From positions 434,001 to 498,000 of the forward strand of contig JACATO010001064.1 of assembly GCA_018389105.1 (NCBI GenBank): a stretch of DNA of 64,000 nt, read 5' to 3'. Made by a program: the position numbers and the translations under genes. Source of the stretch: Nautilus pompilius. Lineage: Eukaryota; Mollusca; Cephalopoda; Nautilida; Nautilidae. Positions 47,661 to 59,284 of this stretch are shown in pieces. How positions within the stretch are numbered: position 1 is the first letter of the stretch; every line of letters begins with the position of its first letter. The notes under the pieces were generated by a model. It saw only the letters and a program-made list of their open reading frames with translations, was not told where the DNA came from and did no database searches.

Positions 47661-50600
47661 CGTCCTAAATTTTAAAAGCAAAAGGATTTGCAGGTGTGTC
47701 AGCCATTGTACTCTTGCTTAACATAAAGCGCGTAAGATCAGGCATACACCAGGTTGACAAATGGAAAAGCTGTCAAGTCGTAGTAGCTACCATTTAATTG
47801 CTTACATCAGTAGATATTTTTGGAGACCTTCAGGGAAATGAAGCAATTTCTTCTCTTTTCTGCCTGTTATTTGTCGCTAGCGTTAATTTGATGTCGGACG
47901 CTGCAAGATTTGCTAGACTGTCTGCAGCTGCTTCAATAAACCAGTTGGAAGAAAAAATGGATAAATGCTAAATAATTGCATTGATTAATTTCTTTAATCC
48001 GACACACTCCGCCGTCGTAATCTCTGCACAATTTGCTACATGTTCCTTTCCTCCTTAGATACACTGAGAACGGCTTTCACAAAATTATTCTAAAAAATAA
48101 GACAAACGTTAAGAAAGTTTCTTTGGTTTAAGCCAAACAGGAACGCGGATTGATTTCCGTGCGTTCTCTAGGAATGACAGGTCGCAAATTGTTCTTTACT
48201 CGCCGCGGATATCCATTACCATTGACGGTTCTTAGAGATCCTTTTACCTTTAACTCAAGCACTACACTCTGTCTTGGAATGACGCTGGTGTGGTTTGAGA
48301 GCACGTGCTAAAGTGACGTGTGATTGCGTACCGCAGACAGATATTGTGGCAATAATTGTCTAACGCTGTGCGTTTGAATGTTTGGCTTTCTTTGGCTTTA
48401 AACAGCCTTTGACAGACCTTTTGGCGTCTATTCACTTAGCAAATGGTGTAGGAGCACTTTCCTTCAGCGGCTATTGTAAACAGGTCGTATTCGTGCCTGA
48501 AATCAATTTCCCGGACAACCGCGAAAACGCATGTCGGATCTCCTTCCCGGAAAAAAACCTTGCGAGGGTCAACAAAGTTTATATACATAATTATTAGGCC
48601 TCGTCTGTTTGCCCTTCGTTTATATAATTAGTTTAGAAAGATAGTTCCAAGAAAGTAACTTATCGTTTGAGATCTCAGGCAAACTGAAGATGGAATATGA
48701 ACACGTTATTTCTTATTTTCTACACGTGTAGCATCCGATGTGCAAGATCTTAGTATTTCCCGTCTAAACCTAAGGAAAAAACGTTTTTAGTGCGACAGCA
48801 TATACAGTACGTGTTAAAGTTGTTCTTCATTTCTAAATTTTAAATAAACATGACATCTAAGTTCATATTTGTCAAGTAAAACTCACATATATGTCATGTA
48901 AACTTAACCTCATTTATCTTTGACTTAGATAATGTAAGAATTTCAAAGATAAATGGTCTAGAAAACGAGTTAGTAAATATCTTGCAAACTTCATGTTCAT
49001 TCCAGTAAATGCTGTAAAGTCGGATTTTTAAAATCAGTGTTTACTTGGTAAGTACGGGATTTTTCTCAGTTTCTTGTTTCATTTTAGAGAACCTATAGAA
49101 TATCTGCTGCTGACGAACACCGATATACGTCGGGGTTCTTATTTAAGATAGTAATAAATTACTTCTTAATCACGTCATGCGCACCTAAAACATTAATTTA
49201 AATCGCTTTAATACAAATTTGTGCTAACTAATTTCTAGGATTAAACATACTTCGTTATTATTGTAAAGTTATTACGGTTTACTCATTAAAAAGAAGCAGA
49301 AAGCAGTTATAATTTATTAATAGTCTTCAACTGAGAAAAAGAAAACTTATCGATATAAATTTATAACTGATTTTCATTTTTCAGTTGTAGTTTAAAATGT
49401 TCTAGTATTAATTCCACTTCATGCGGTAAAATTAAATATGGTCTGAAGCTGTTCACGCGCAATTAACACATCTAGGTGGAGCTGACGGTTTTACTCAAAC
49501 TCTCTCTCTCGTCACGAAAGGCCGGTCGGGGGCAGGGTTAATTTACAAATCTCGTCCACATTAGCGAACGTAAAACTCACATGATCCGCGCTACCAGTCA
49601 GTAGCTATATATCATCCAGAATATCAGCTGAAGCTCGAGGATTCATTTTATAGGAAAATATCTCCAGCAAAACGTTCGCTCTCAAATTTCTATATATATA
49701 TATTTTAAGAATCTCGACCTCTGCTGTTGTCAGTCCAAATGTTGTGAAACATTAATCGTGAACTGATTGTTTTGATTTCACGCCTTCTCACCATCTAAGG
49801 GACCTGAAACCTCATATGTCAATCGCCAGTGCTCAAGAAGTAATTCCACTACAGAATAACCTCTCTTATTACAAGCTGATATCATGTTTGGTCCTCGCAC
49901 CTGCCAGACTACGTGTCTCTTCTTTCGGCTGTTGCTTCAAGGGAGGAATTTGAGTGGAACCACGAACACTAGACGCTGTAGCGTTTAGTATTTATCTCTA
50001 CTGCTACATGCGCCATCTACTGAGATTTTCAATGGAGCTGGATAACAGAACATTTTGTTTTTTTTTTTTTTTTTTTTAAAGCCAACAGATCCTTTCCGGC
50101 TTTCGTGTAATATTCAACATTGTGTGGTACTGTGGCAGGCTGTTAGGATACCTTCCACGTATAATCAGTGTCGAAGGCCGCTTTCCCCAAACTTCGCTAA
50201 AATATGTTTAATACTTGTAACAGACCAAGCAAATAGAATGGCAGAGAAACGGAAGAATCCCAAGGAATCATACACTCAAGAATTATGCAAATCAAAAAGA
50301 TTTTACCATTTTTTTCATTCTTTTAAATGATCATTAAATCGATAGTGTGTGTCTAAATCTTCCTTTGGCGTGTATGTGGATAATAAATACTTCTAAAATA
50401 GAAAACTGCTCTTTAATGCAATGTTACTCGTTATACAAACACAAAGTTTGGCAGTTAAATGTACCTATTAAATGAACAGATAAAACCACTCTCTCCTCTT
50501 CACACAAATGCCTTTTAAAAACCATTCTGCAGAAAAACAGGACAAAGCTAAATTAAACATTTAAATATCAACGCAGCCTAGACGAAAACGACACACACTC

Positions 50601-53600
50601 GCTTGGAAACTGCCAGAACTGAAGTGAGCATCACTGAACGTCCATAGGGAGCCGGGGGGGGGTCTTTTGCTTGTTGAAATCTGTGTCCAGATCACAATGT
50701 TAACGGCTCAGCTTCTAGCTTCACGAAGAACTGCCGAAATTTCCCGGAAAACGGCGTCATGTTTGGCCTCGTTTTATCTCGCGGGCGCTACCTGCTTATC
50801 CAATAAAAGAGCTCTATTTATCTTAATGTTAGTGCAGACTTTGCGTGTAGGTGTCGTTCTCGGCACATAAGACATCCATTAGAGGAAACGCCCTGGTGTC
50901 AGTTCCCCAGGTTCCGAAGGCTAGCCCAAGTGCCGTTACCTTATTTTAACTGGAAGAAAATGAATTTTATTTGAACGATCAGGAAGGCAAAGAAAGCTAA
51001 TAGTAGCTGAAGGTAGTGAGCAACTAGTGCATTAGTTACTAGTCGATTACTTCTACTGCAACAAAAACTGCGGGTGGTAATTAAACATGTCCAGATTCAT
51101 GTCTCGAAACTGCGAATCTCCCCTCTCGTCCATCTGCAGCATCGATGAAGTCATTGAACTTTTAATCAGCCTTGTTTTTGCCTGACAAGAGGACAGCCAA
51201 TACACTCTGAATATTGATTCAGATATCAATTGGAACACTGCTTTATTGGAGGCTACCAACATCTTCAGACATAAAGCAAACATCGGCATCTCAGCACTGG
51301 CTGCAGCCGTCAAGTGGAAATGGTGAAAACTCGGAGAGTTTCTTAAGATATGTCGGACGCCATATTATATATTAAATAAACGTTAAGAAGGTTTTCGTAT
51401 TTTTCCTGCTTGTTTTCCCAGAAAATCTATGGAGTAATTGGAAGTAATTTACTAAAGAGAAGACTTTATAGCACAGCAGTCTTAAGCGGGTCTGAAGCGG
51501 TGAAGTGATCGGTGACTCAGTATCGATAAGCGAGTTATCCGTATTCATCGGGGGGAATCTTTATTTAAATCAGTTCCCGCATTGGATTAACTATACAGAG
51601 AATTTCGGAACAGCTTCCTACGCAAGGACGGACGTACATTCGCAATTAATATAGGCACAGTGGCAAACAGAAAGGCGATAATGTAATAACTAACTAACTA
51701 CAGAAGCGGATAGCCCACTGTGAGGTTAGATACAGTTCACAGTCGGCAGATGTCACGATAATTGTTGATATTACGTCAGATGTAGGGAAAACGCCTTCTC
51801 AATTAGCATATTTAAACTTGTCCGCAAAAAAAAAAAAAAAAATAAATCACCTTTTTTTTTTTTAGCATAAAGAATCCAAGGTCCTTTGCTGGGTAATAAC
51901 AAACCGTTAATTCCACTCGACTGTGAAATTAGCGATTTCTGTGTCGTGGTTATTACAGGAGAGATTATCCTAACGTTGTGCCAAGCCAATTAGAGCCTCG
52001 CTGTACGATTAATTAGCAATTACTGGTGCTGTAACAACTAGCTTCGACATCCCCTATAATAATTTAGATTTTGTTTGTTTATTTATGAATTAATTATTGA
52101 ACAAATGTAAGCCTAGGGCAGGTGGGAGGATGCAGGAAAAGGAAAAGAAAATATAAAACTAAGATCGGGATACAGGAAGGTTTACTGTAACTTTGATCAC
52201 AAGCATCTTTTCTTCTCCTGCCCGAAGAACCACCGGCTGTCCTCAAATCCGTCTCGCTACCTGCCGCCCCTGTGTACAAATACTGACAAAAACAGCGGTT
52301 CTGCCTGTTATTACTACTTTGGACTGGCATCTGATTAAATATTGAGCCACTCAAGGGGTTCAGCGCTTATTCCAATCTGAAATCAATGCGGAGATTAATA
52401 CAGTGTCTGGAAACAGACCCGTATTAGGTTGTGCAAAATTCATCCATCGACCCTTCGTCCGACCTGTAATGGATGAAAAGTGGAAATGTCTTCTTTAATC
52501 AATAAATACATTAAACAGAATATATATGTTCTTTCTGTCTGTTTTTTAATTAGTGGAAGGAAATGCTACGAAAAGAAGATAAATTCGTTAACTTGGCAAT
52601 TCAAAGTTTTACATTTCTTACCCATTTATCATTTATTTTCCTCACTTAAGAGACTTTCCGTGTATGTTATCTTTGCATTCCTAGTGAAAACGAATAGTTT
52701 CTGAACATCGCATCCTTTAAATTCATGAAGTAACCAAGATTTAGTGTTGGAATCAGTAGGGGAAAGATTGATTTAATGCTCACAGAGAAGTTGCTGAAAG
52801 GAATTCTTGATTTTTCCTCTTACTGTGTGGGATTAATTATACCTTTTCACTTGCAATTGTTATTGTCTTTTTAAACAATTTTATTGGCAATTAAAGCTCG
52901 AGAATTATGAAAATACAGAATTAAAGGATGTTATGAAAGGGAACCTACTAAAAAGTGGAGCGTGGTTAGGGTTAAGACAGAATAATTTAGACGAAACTTC
53001 GAGTTTACCGGCAAATATGAATATCAAAAGGTGATCACTTTTGCCAACTCATGCGTCACGAATGTTGGTCGGAGAGACCGTTCTTTGTGGTAGTGTAGTC
53101 ATAAAGCCATTCTCAGGTTTCGGGGCATCCATTTATGTTCGCAAATTGGCAAATGGATTTCGAAGAGGAAATTCTGACCGTCGAGTACCCAGACTATTTA
53201 TTGTTATTAGCCGAGCTTTAGGTTCAGGCTGTCAATGGCGCGGTTTGGCTGACGCTGTCGTAATCAATACAAAGCGCTGGAGGAGCAAGACAGTCTTGCC
53301 CCACCTGCTGAAGGCGGAGATGGGGGGGTATGCCTTCGTGTCATCTCCAGAAATCCTTTAATTTCTGTGATTCGACCGCTCCTCGTTCGTCTACTGTCTG
53401 CACACCACACACCAACACGCCCACACACTTACTCACACACACGCACACGCAAAAACAACACCTCATTTGTCTTTCAAACTCTTGGCGACGATCGTTATGT
53501 TTGTAAGGATTAAGCACATTATCTGAACGCTCAACGTAGTATAAGAAAGAACTAACGACGGTAGTTGTTGGGCGAGGATGTTTAGAAAATTCCAAGTGAA

Positions 53601-54783
53601 CCAACTGAACGAATGTTAAGTACGTTTTCCAAGAGATTCGTGTTCACTTATTCAATCTCTTATCATTAACTATTTCTACACGATCATTCGCTTTCCTTTA
53701 AAAATATCTTTACTTTAAATGAAAAAGAAAATTTACGTATTTTTCCTCAGACCCCGACAAAAGTTGTGCAATAAAAGTCAGTCTTCTGGAAAAACTACGT
53801 GAAGGCTTAAATTTGTAATACGATTGCCAACTTATAAATTGAACCGAGAGGCGTAAAGTTTGTACATATTTTAAAGAGCAAAATCTGGTCAGCCAAACAC
53901 TGGCGTCCATGGCCACGAAGGCCGAACTAATCAGGCGAAAAGCGAGATCGCTAATTATAGTAACTTGCAGAAAGATGAAAACACTTGTATTAGATAAACT
54001 CAATTTTTCACACAAAGTCAGTTGCAGGTTTGTCTTTCTTATCTTTCAGTTTCTTTTTCTGAATACTTTTTCCAAGCCATATATTATTTTGTATCCGGAA
54101 ATATACTACCAGAAAAATTAGAGAAACATCTTTATATTGCCTATTAATTTTGGCAGTGAAGCTGTTCAACTCTCGAAACGACAAAAACGTGTTAAGAAAA
54201 CAGAGATTTACTACATAAAAATAAATCGAGCTACATATTTAATAATCGCTCTTTTGTTTAACTCTCTTCTTTCGTACAGCGTATTAACTCTCTTGCTATT
54301 ACTTTAAGTGTTTCAAAGTATACTTTAGTGGAAAATTTTTCATGTATCTTGCACAATACTACTTAGTCCATTGTCAACTGCTGGCAGCTTTTGGACAAGT
54401 TGTCGGTTCGTATGCTGCAATGCAGCGATCATGTCAGCGGTTACCGTTCAGAGTACCACTTCCTTATTCTTCTTGTAAACATCCTTTCACCAAGTTAAAC
54501 GCGTTGTTCCTGTTTCTTGACAAAATTCACGCTTATAAAAAAAGAATTAATCACGATTAATTTCTAGTGTTATAGAAAGTTGTCATAATTTTGAAAAGTG
54601 ATATATATTTTATTAAGAGGTTTCAAATGACTGAAATATTATAAAGCTAGGAGGATTTGTAAAGTATATAACTTTTAGCTGATCGTTTCTGGAAACGTTT
54701 CCCTAGTATTTCGGTATGGAAAAAAAATGGCAGCCATCTCAAATCTCAACCACTGTAAAAATTATAGACATACTCCAGTGAAG
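47660..54783. other. No gene seen
   Basis: AT-rich DNA with many short ORFs lacking recognisable domains. Examples are 48382-48597, 50055-50330, 51053-51313, 52094-52354, 53041-53361 and 53710-54015. A long T-run lies at 50057-50077, an A-run facing a T-run at 51825-51863, and a CA-rich patch at 53399-53460. A weak relative of the repeat at 28476 may lie at 48850-49020. Confidence 0.35.
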
Positions 54784-55360
54784 CAGCCGTACAAAGAGAG
54801 AAAGACTATATCTGCAGATTTTGTAGACTTGTACAACAGAAGGAATGATAAACAGTAAGATTAGAAGATTATTTTTTTGTTGTTAGCTTAAACTTTATAG
54901 CGAATAGCCATACAATGAGATCGGGAATATTCTTTTATTTTGGAGGTTTGTTTATGATACGGTGTAAATGACGATAAAGAGACAACATTTGCCGATGCAG
55001 TTAGACAAGAAATGTACTTATTCATAAGGTGGTTTAAACTACAAGGCTAAGGTAGAAACAGTTTGATTAGAAAAGTACTTATATATTTTTTTAATCCTAC
55101 AAGCGAATGGCGATGTTAATATTTTCGTAGCATACAATACTCAGTTAATGGTGATAGTAGAGAGCAGGGGAGTGTACTTCAATTTGGTTAGTTTATTTTA
55201 CATGGAGAATGGTGGTACAATTAGATTAGGAGTGTACTCGTATTTTCATGATTGATACTATATGATAAATATCGATACAGTGATATACGGATTGTTCATG
55301 TATTTTGTAGGCTTATACTACGGATTGAATACCGATAGAGTGAGATCGTTTACTTTTAGT
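54784..55360. repeat. Diverged ~60-bp minisatellite, left block
   Basis: A unit of the type ACAATTAGATTAGGAGTGTA, then CT(C/T)GTATTTT, then TTTATACTACATGGCGAATG, then GTGAT recurs. Anchor positions are near 54855, 54915, 55000, 55059, 55155, 55216, 55275 and 55336, mostly 59-61 bp apart. The same family in the same orientation reappears at 63240-63560. Confidence 0.65.
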
Positions 55361-57239
55361 TGCTACATAAAAAACCATGATTTATATCACTTAGTGATGA
55401 TGTTATGATATATGTGATATATTTCTGCTTCCTGTCTGTATTATTTGTCATACCAACAAAACCAATGAGTTTTCAATATCTTGAAGCTTCAGATAGTTGA
55501 TTAAAATTATTATCAACATAATATTTATTTTCAACATCTAATTCAGATAATCAGCGCTGTTAAGTTGGTAATTTCTTAGTGTTACATTCATATTGCATGC
55601 TGAGTCTTTTTAGCGACATCTGTTAAACGATCATCGGCACAGACGTCTTAGTTGTTGTATTATTATTGTTATTTAGAGCCACAAGATTAGTTATTTTACC
55701 AGAATCCATATTACCAGTGAATCGGTTGCTTTTTTTTGCTTCATTATCTACATACGATTTATTACTAGCCTATAAGTTTACCAGTTGGACTTCTTAAATT
55801 AACTAATCTGTTATTTTTCATGTCACCAAATTTAAATTTTGATTCATTGATACATTTGTGGTTGGATTTGCAATATTTATAATTTTTATTTTACTTAGAT
55901 TTATACTCACCAAAAAATAAACAATATGAATATCATAATTTATCTTATCAACCACAAAATTCATAATTAACTTGTGCTACAGCAATTTACTATTATTTTT
56001 ATCTTTCCTCTATCGTTAAAAGCTTTTAATTTTGCATCAACAATTCTTTTTAAAATCAAATTGTTTTTACATAAGCATTAAATATACTTTTAAGGAAAGA
56101 CAGTAGTTTTATTCTTTCCGTTTGTACTTCTTGCTGTATGAACCTCTGTACTCTCTTTTTCGTCTATATATCTATTTCCATTATAAACCGGATGCAACGA
56201 ATAAGATAAAACAAGAATGCAACTGCAGCATAAGAAAGTGAATCATTATTTTTATTGAAAGCTTTAAACTCATGTAAATTAATAATATATTTTCTGCTAG
56301 AATCAACTTTTAAATATAAGATACATTTATTTTTGCATAAATTATCTACATATGTTTTTTATTTCTTTCATTAGAATTAATATGATTATTAATATTTATA
56401 ATTCCGTAGTTATGTAAATTTAAATCTCCAGCCATTAAACTTGAACCAAAAGATCGATGTGTTTAAAGTAAAAGATAACAGTGCATTATCTTTCTGAATA
56501 AAAAACAAACTTATTTACAAACATTTAATACTTAATATCAAATAGAAACTTTGGTGTTCATAGATAGCTTTGCTAATTATTTTTAAAAGTTCAACCATTA
56601 TTTAAATAACTTGTTTTGATTTTTTAAATTAAAAAATCATTCTACTGAATTATATAATTAAGAGAATAAGAAAGTTTATTTCATTTTTAAATTGATTTTT
56701 ATATACGTTTTTTGTGTTTTATATCTTAAATTTGTTTGATAATATAGTTATTATGGAACATGTTAAACCAAACGTGCTGGTGATGATTAATTTGATCGTA
56801 AGTGGAGAAAAAATAGACGTGAACGTCACACGCCATGAAATCGAGATACAAACAACAATGATAAACAAATAAATTATTTTAGTACGTTAAGTTTTTAGTT
56901 TTCATTTTTACTAACTCATCATAATCTTGAATCTTTTTTTAATGACCTTAATTCCACTTTATTTCATTTGAACAATGAAAATAAATTTTCTCTACATTGT
57001 CTTGAGGTTTATTTTCGTCTTTGATTTTTAATTAATCCATTTAATAAAGCTTAGGAGGACAAGACCTTCAAAATTCAATCTGTTTTAAATTTTCAGTTGC
57101 TTTTATACATCAAGCAAATTCAATAAAGATTTAAACATAATTAACAAAAATAAAAAATAAGACTTTTTGTTTTGCTTTACAAATGTATGGTTTAAAAAGA
57201 ATTTTGTTAGCAACAGTACATACCAAACCAAAATTTATT
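55361..57239. other. Very AT-rich stretch, possible further remnants
   Basis: No gene is recognised. A small plus-strand ORF of 39 codons lies at 56753-56872. A few open minus-strand pieces of about 30 codons lie near 55620-55740. Position suggests this may be eroded sequence of the virus-like element that follows, but I cannot match it to any protein. Confidence 0.35.
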
Positions 57240-57480
57240 TTATATTTTAACCCAATTTGTTAAATAGACCAAAAGAAAAGAATCAAAATAATATACATTT
57301 TTATTAACTTTATACTAACAAGTAAAATGTGTACCATGATTTTTAACTGCTAAAGTTATTAAGTTTTTTTTAGGAAGAGTGTCTCGCATAAAAACATTTA
57401 AAAACTTAAAAAAATTTTTACTCTATTTATTAATATAAAAGTTTGTTAGAGATCTTTCATTTAATAATTAAAGAATAATA
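57240..57480 (-). pseudogene. Adenain-like cysteine protease remnant, copy 1 (Polinton-like)
   Basis: On the minus strand, a short frame reads NHGTHFTC, a stop, then YKVNKNVYYFDSFLLVYL. GTH(W/F) followed about 15 residues later by YFDSF is the His...Asp arrangement of the adenovirus-type (C5/Ulp1-like) maturation protease found in Polinton/Maverick elements and adintoviruses. The downstream Cys-containing part is not recognisable. One in-frame stop sits between the motifs and the reading frame ends shortly after, so this is dead. A second copy with the same flanking words lies at 59050-59260. The call rests on motif order and neighbours, without a search. Confidence 0.5.
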
Positions 57481-57529
57481 CAATAGAATATTTTAAATAG
57501 CGAATGAGGTCTAAATAATAAAACTTTAA

Positions 57530-57690
57530 CAAGTTTATATTTTTCTTTCTACATTCACAAACAATATTAAACAATCCATTATTTTTCGTGTTCTTTGTGT
57601 TTATATCCGTCATATTAACTGTATTACATGCACACTTTTACCCTTTTTAAAGATAAACACTACTACCACGATTAAGATTCAAACATTTAC
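57530..57690 (-). pseudogene. Small zinc-ribbon-like ORF remnant, copy 1
   Basis: On the minus strand, just upstream of the protease remnant, a short frame contains V-C-E-C-R-K-K-N. It aligns by eye with the copy at 61735-61880 (N-P-V-C-K-C-G-K-K-K-Y-R). Polinton-like elements carry a tiny protein ending in a CxxCG-type knuckle plus basic residues. The first Cys pair is not visible here. Weak, and supported mainly by its duplication together with the protease block. Confidence 0.3.
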
Positions 57691-58589
57691 TTATAGCTTT
57701 CTGTCTATCAGCATGAGCTAGTCGTCTGATCAAACTTGTAGTTACTGCACTAAACGATTGTAAAACGATTTTTTCAATATTAAGTAAAGTTAATCAAAAT
57801 AACTCAATAATCCACTAACTTTTTAAATTTGCCAACTATTTTTAATATGTTCATTAAACATTTAAATACATTTTACTTAAATTCTTTTCTTCCCTTAAGC
57901 ATTCATTTTTGAAAATCAATCTTTCTTTAGACAATTAAAATTTGTTCTCAAATGCAATTTAAATGATCGGAATTCTATACTATTTCTTCTTGATATGTAA
58001 TTTAAATTTGAAAGGTCGAAATAAAACCTTTGCTAACTGGTAAATCAGATGCATATTTTTTTGGTTTTTAAACTATTTTATATTTAGGTGAAACAGTTGG
58101 AAAAAATGAATATGATGTTTGAAAATTTTATCTATTAAGATATTAAAGATATTAATTTTTATAAAATTTTAAAGTAAAGCAATATAATTAGGTTATTACT
58201 TGCATTATAAACAAGAAGATAAAAGGTAAATTAATCTCTACAGTAAAACCAACTTTATAGTTAAAATTAATAACAATTACAGATTTCAGAGTAGCACTAT
58301 TAGTTTTAATGGAAATATAATTTTATTCTTTGAATTACAATGATGATTATTTTTTTAATAGTTTGTTTTATTTCTATGTTACGTCTTAAATAAAAAATTT
58401 ATCTTCTTTTTAAACCTACTTTTTTGTAATGAGTACAAAAAAATCCCTAAGTAATTTTGATCTTGATTCAACCTCAAAGTAACTCCCTCAAGTACTGAAT
58501 AATTTTTTCTTTTAATGTATGTTCACTTAAAGAAAACCCATGAGAAATATATCGCTCTATTTATTTAGTAAAAGGTTTTATGAAATAGA
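57691..58589. other. AT-rich stretch inside the virus-like region
   Basis: No recognisable coding remains except a possible minus-strand piece near 57660-57750 (SLIRRLAHADRQKAISK), basic and unidentified. Confidence 0.3.
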
Positions 58590-59041
58590 TTTTAAATGCA
58601 ACGTTAAATTTATTACCATCTGATTGTACATTTATAATTCTATTTGACAAAACAACTACAAAGGCCAGAGTATTTGCAAGATTACTTTAGTTAAAGCTAC
58701 CCAATTTTTACATCAAATAAGCTATTTTTAGCCTTTTTTGACTCTCTACGTACATAAAAACAGAGTAAAGTTCTTTGCACTCAATATGCATAATTTTATT
58801 ACCGGAAACCGTATCATCTGTTACATAAAACATGATAAAATTCTATCATTTCTTTAAAAATTCTACTGCAATTTCTTCTAAAATCCTGATTTAAATTAAG
58901 TGCGGGATAACTATCCTCATTTATCAGAAAATACGCGTTGGTAATTGAACAGTTATTAAATATACAAAGATATGCTTTTTGGTTATTATCCTTAGCAGTT
59001 TGATATCCTAACACGATATATCTAGCAAAACTATCAATCAA
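58590..59041 (-). pseudogene. Major-capsid-like C-terminal remnant, copy 1 (Polinton-like)
   Basis: The minus-strand frame 59041-58814 (opening with TTG, not ATG) reads ARYIVLGYQTAKDNNQK, later FLINEDSYPALNLNQDF. This resembles the region of the double-jelly-roll capsid protein of Polinton/adintovirus-like elements where a 'P-R-Y-V-x-x-G-F-Q' strand is followed by 'L-N-x-x-Y-P-x-x-x-L-N'. After a stop and frame change, 58690-58620 reads LANTLAFVVVLSNRIINV, like the C-terminal strand that ends such proteins. The N-terminal two thirds are absent next to it. Very AT-rich, at least three breaks, no function possible. The family is inferred from memory of its motif order and should be tested. Confidence 0.5.
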
Positions 59042-59049
59042 ATAAAAAA

Positions 59050-59260
59050 TTTATTCTATATTTTTAGAAGTAGTTTGTGACAAACCAAAAGAATGAAAAT
59101 ACTAAACATTTTTTAACTTTATACGAGAAGGTCTAGTGTGCACCATGATTTTAAACTTAATTTAAATGTATTAGTTTTATTAGGAAAGGTACCTGGCGAA
59201 ATATTTTTTAAAATGTTAAATTTTAATATAGTTATCAATGTAAAAGTTAGATATCTTTCA
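59050..59260 (-). pseudogene. Adenain-like cysteine protease remnant, copy 2
   Basis: On the minus strand, homologous nucleotide by nucleotide to 57240-57480. Pieces in different frames show HGAH (near 59140) and YFHSFGLSQTTSKN (near 59060-59100). The Asp of the YFDSF motif of copy 1 is replaced by His, and stops follow both motifs. The capsid-like remnant begins immediately downstream. The beginning of this copy is cut by the transposon inserted at 59285. Confidence 0.5.
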
Positions 59261-59284
59261 TTTAATAATTAAGAATAACACCAA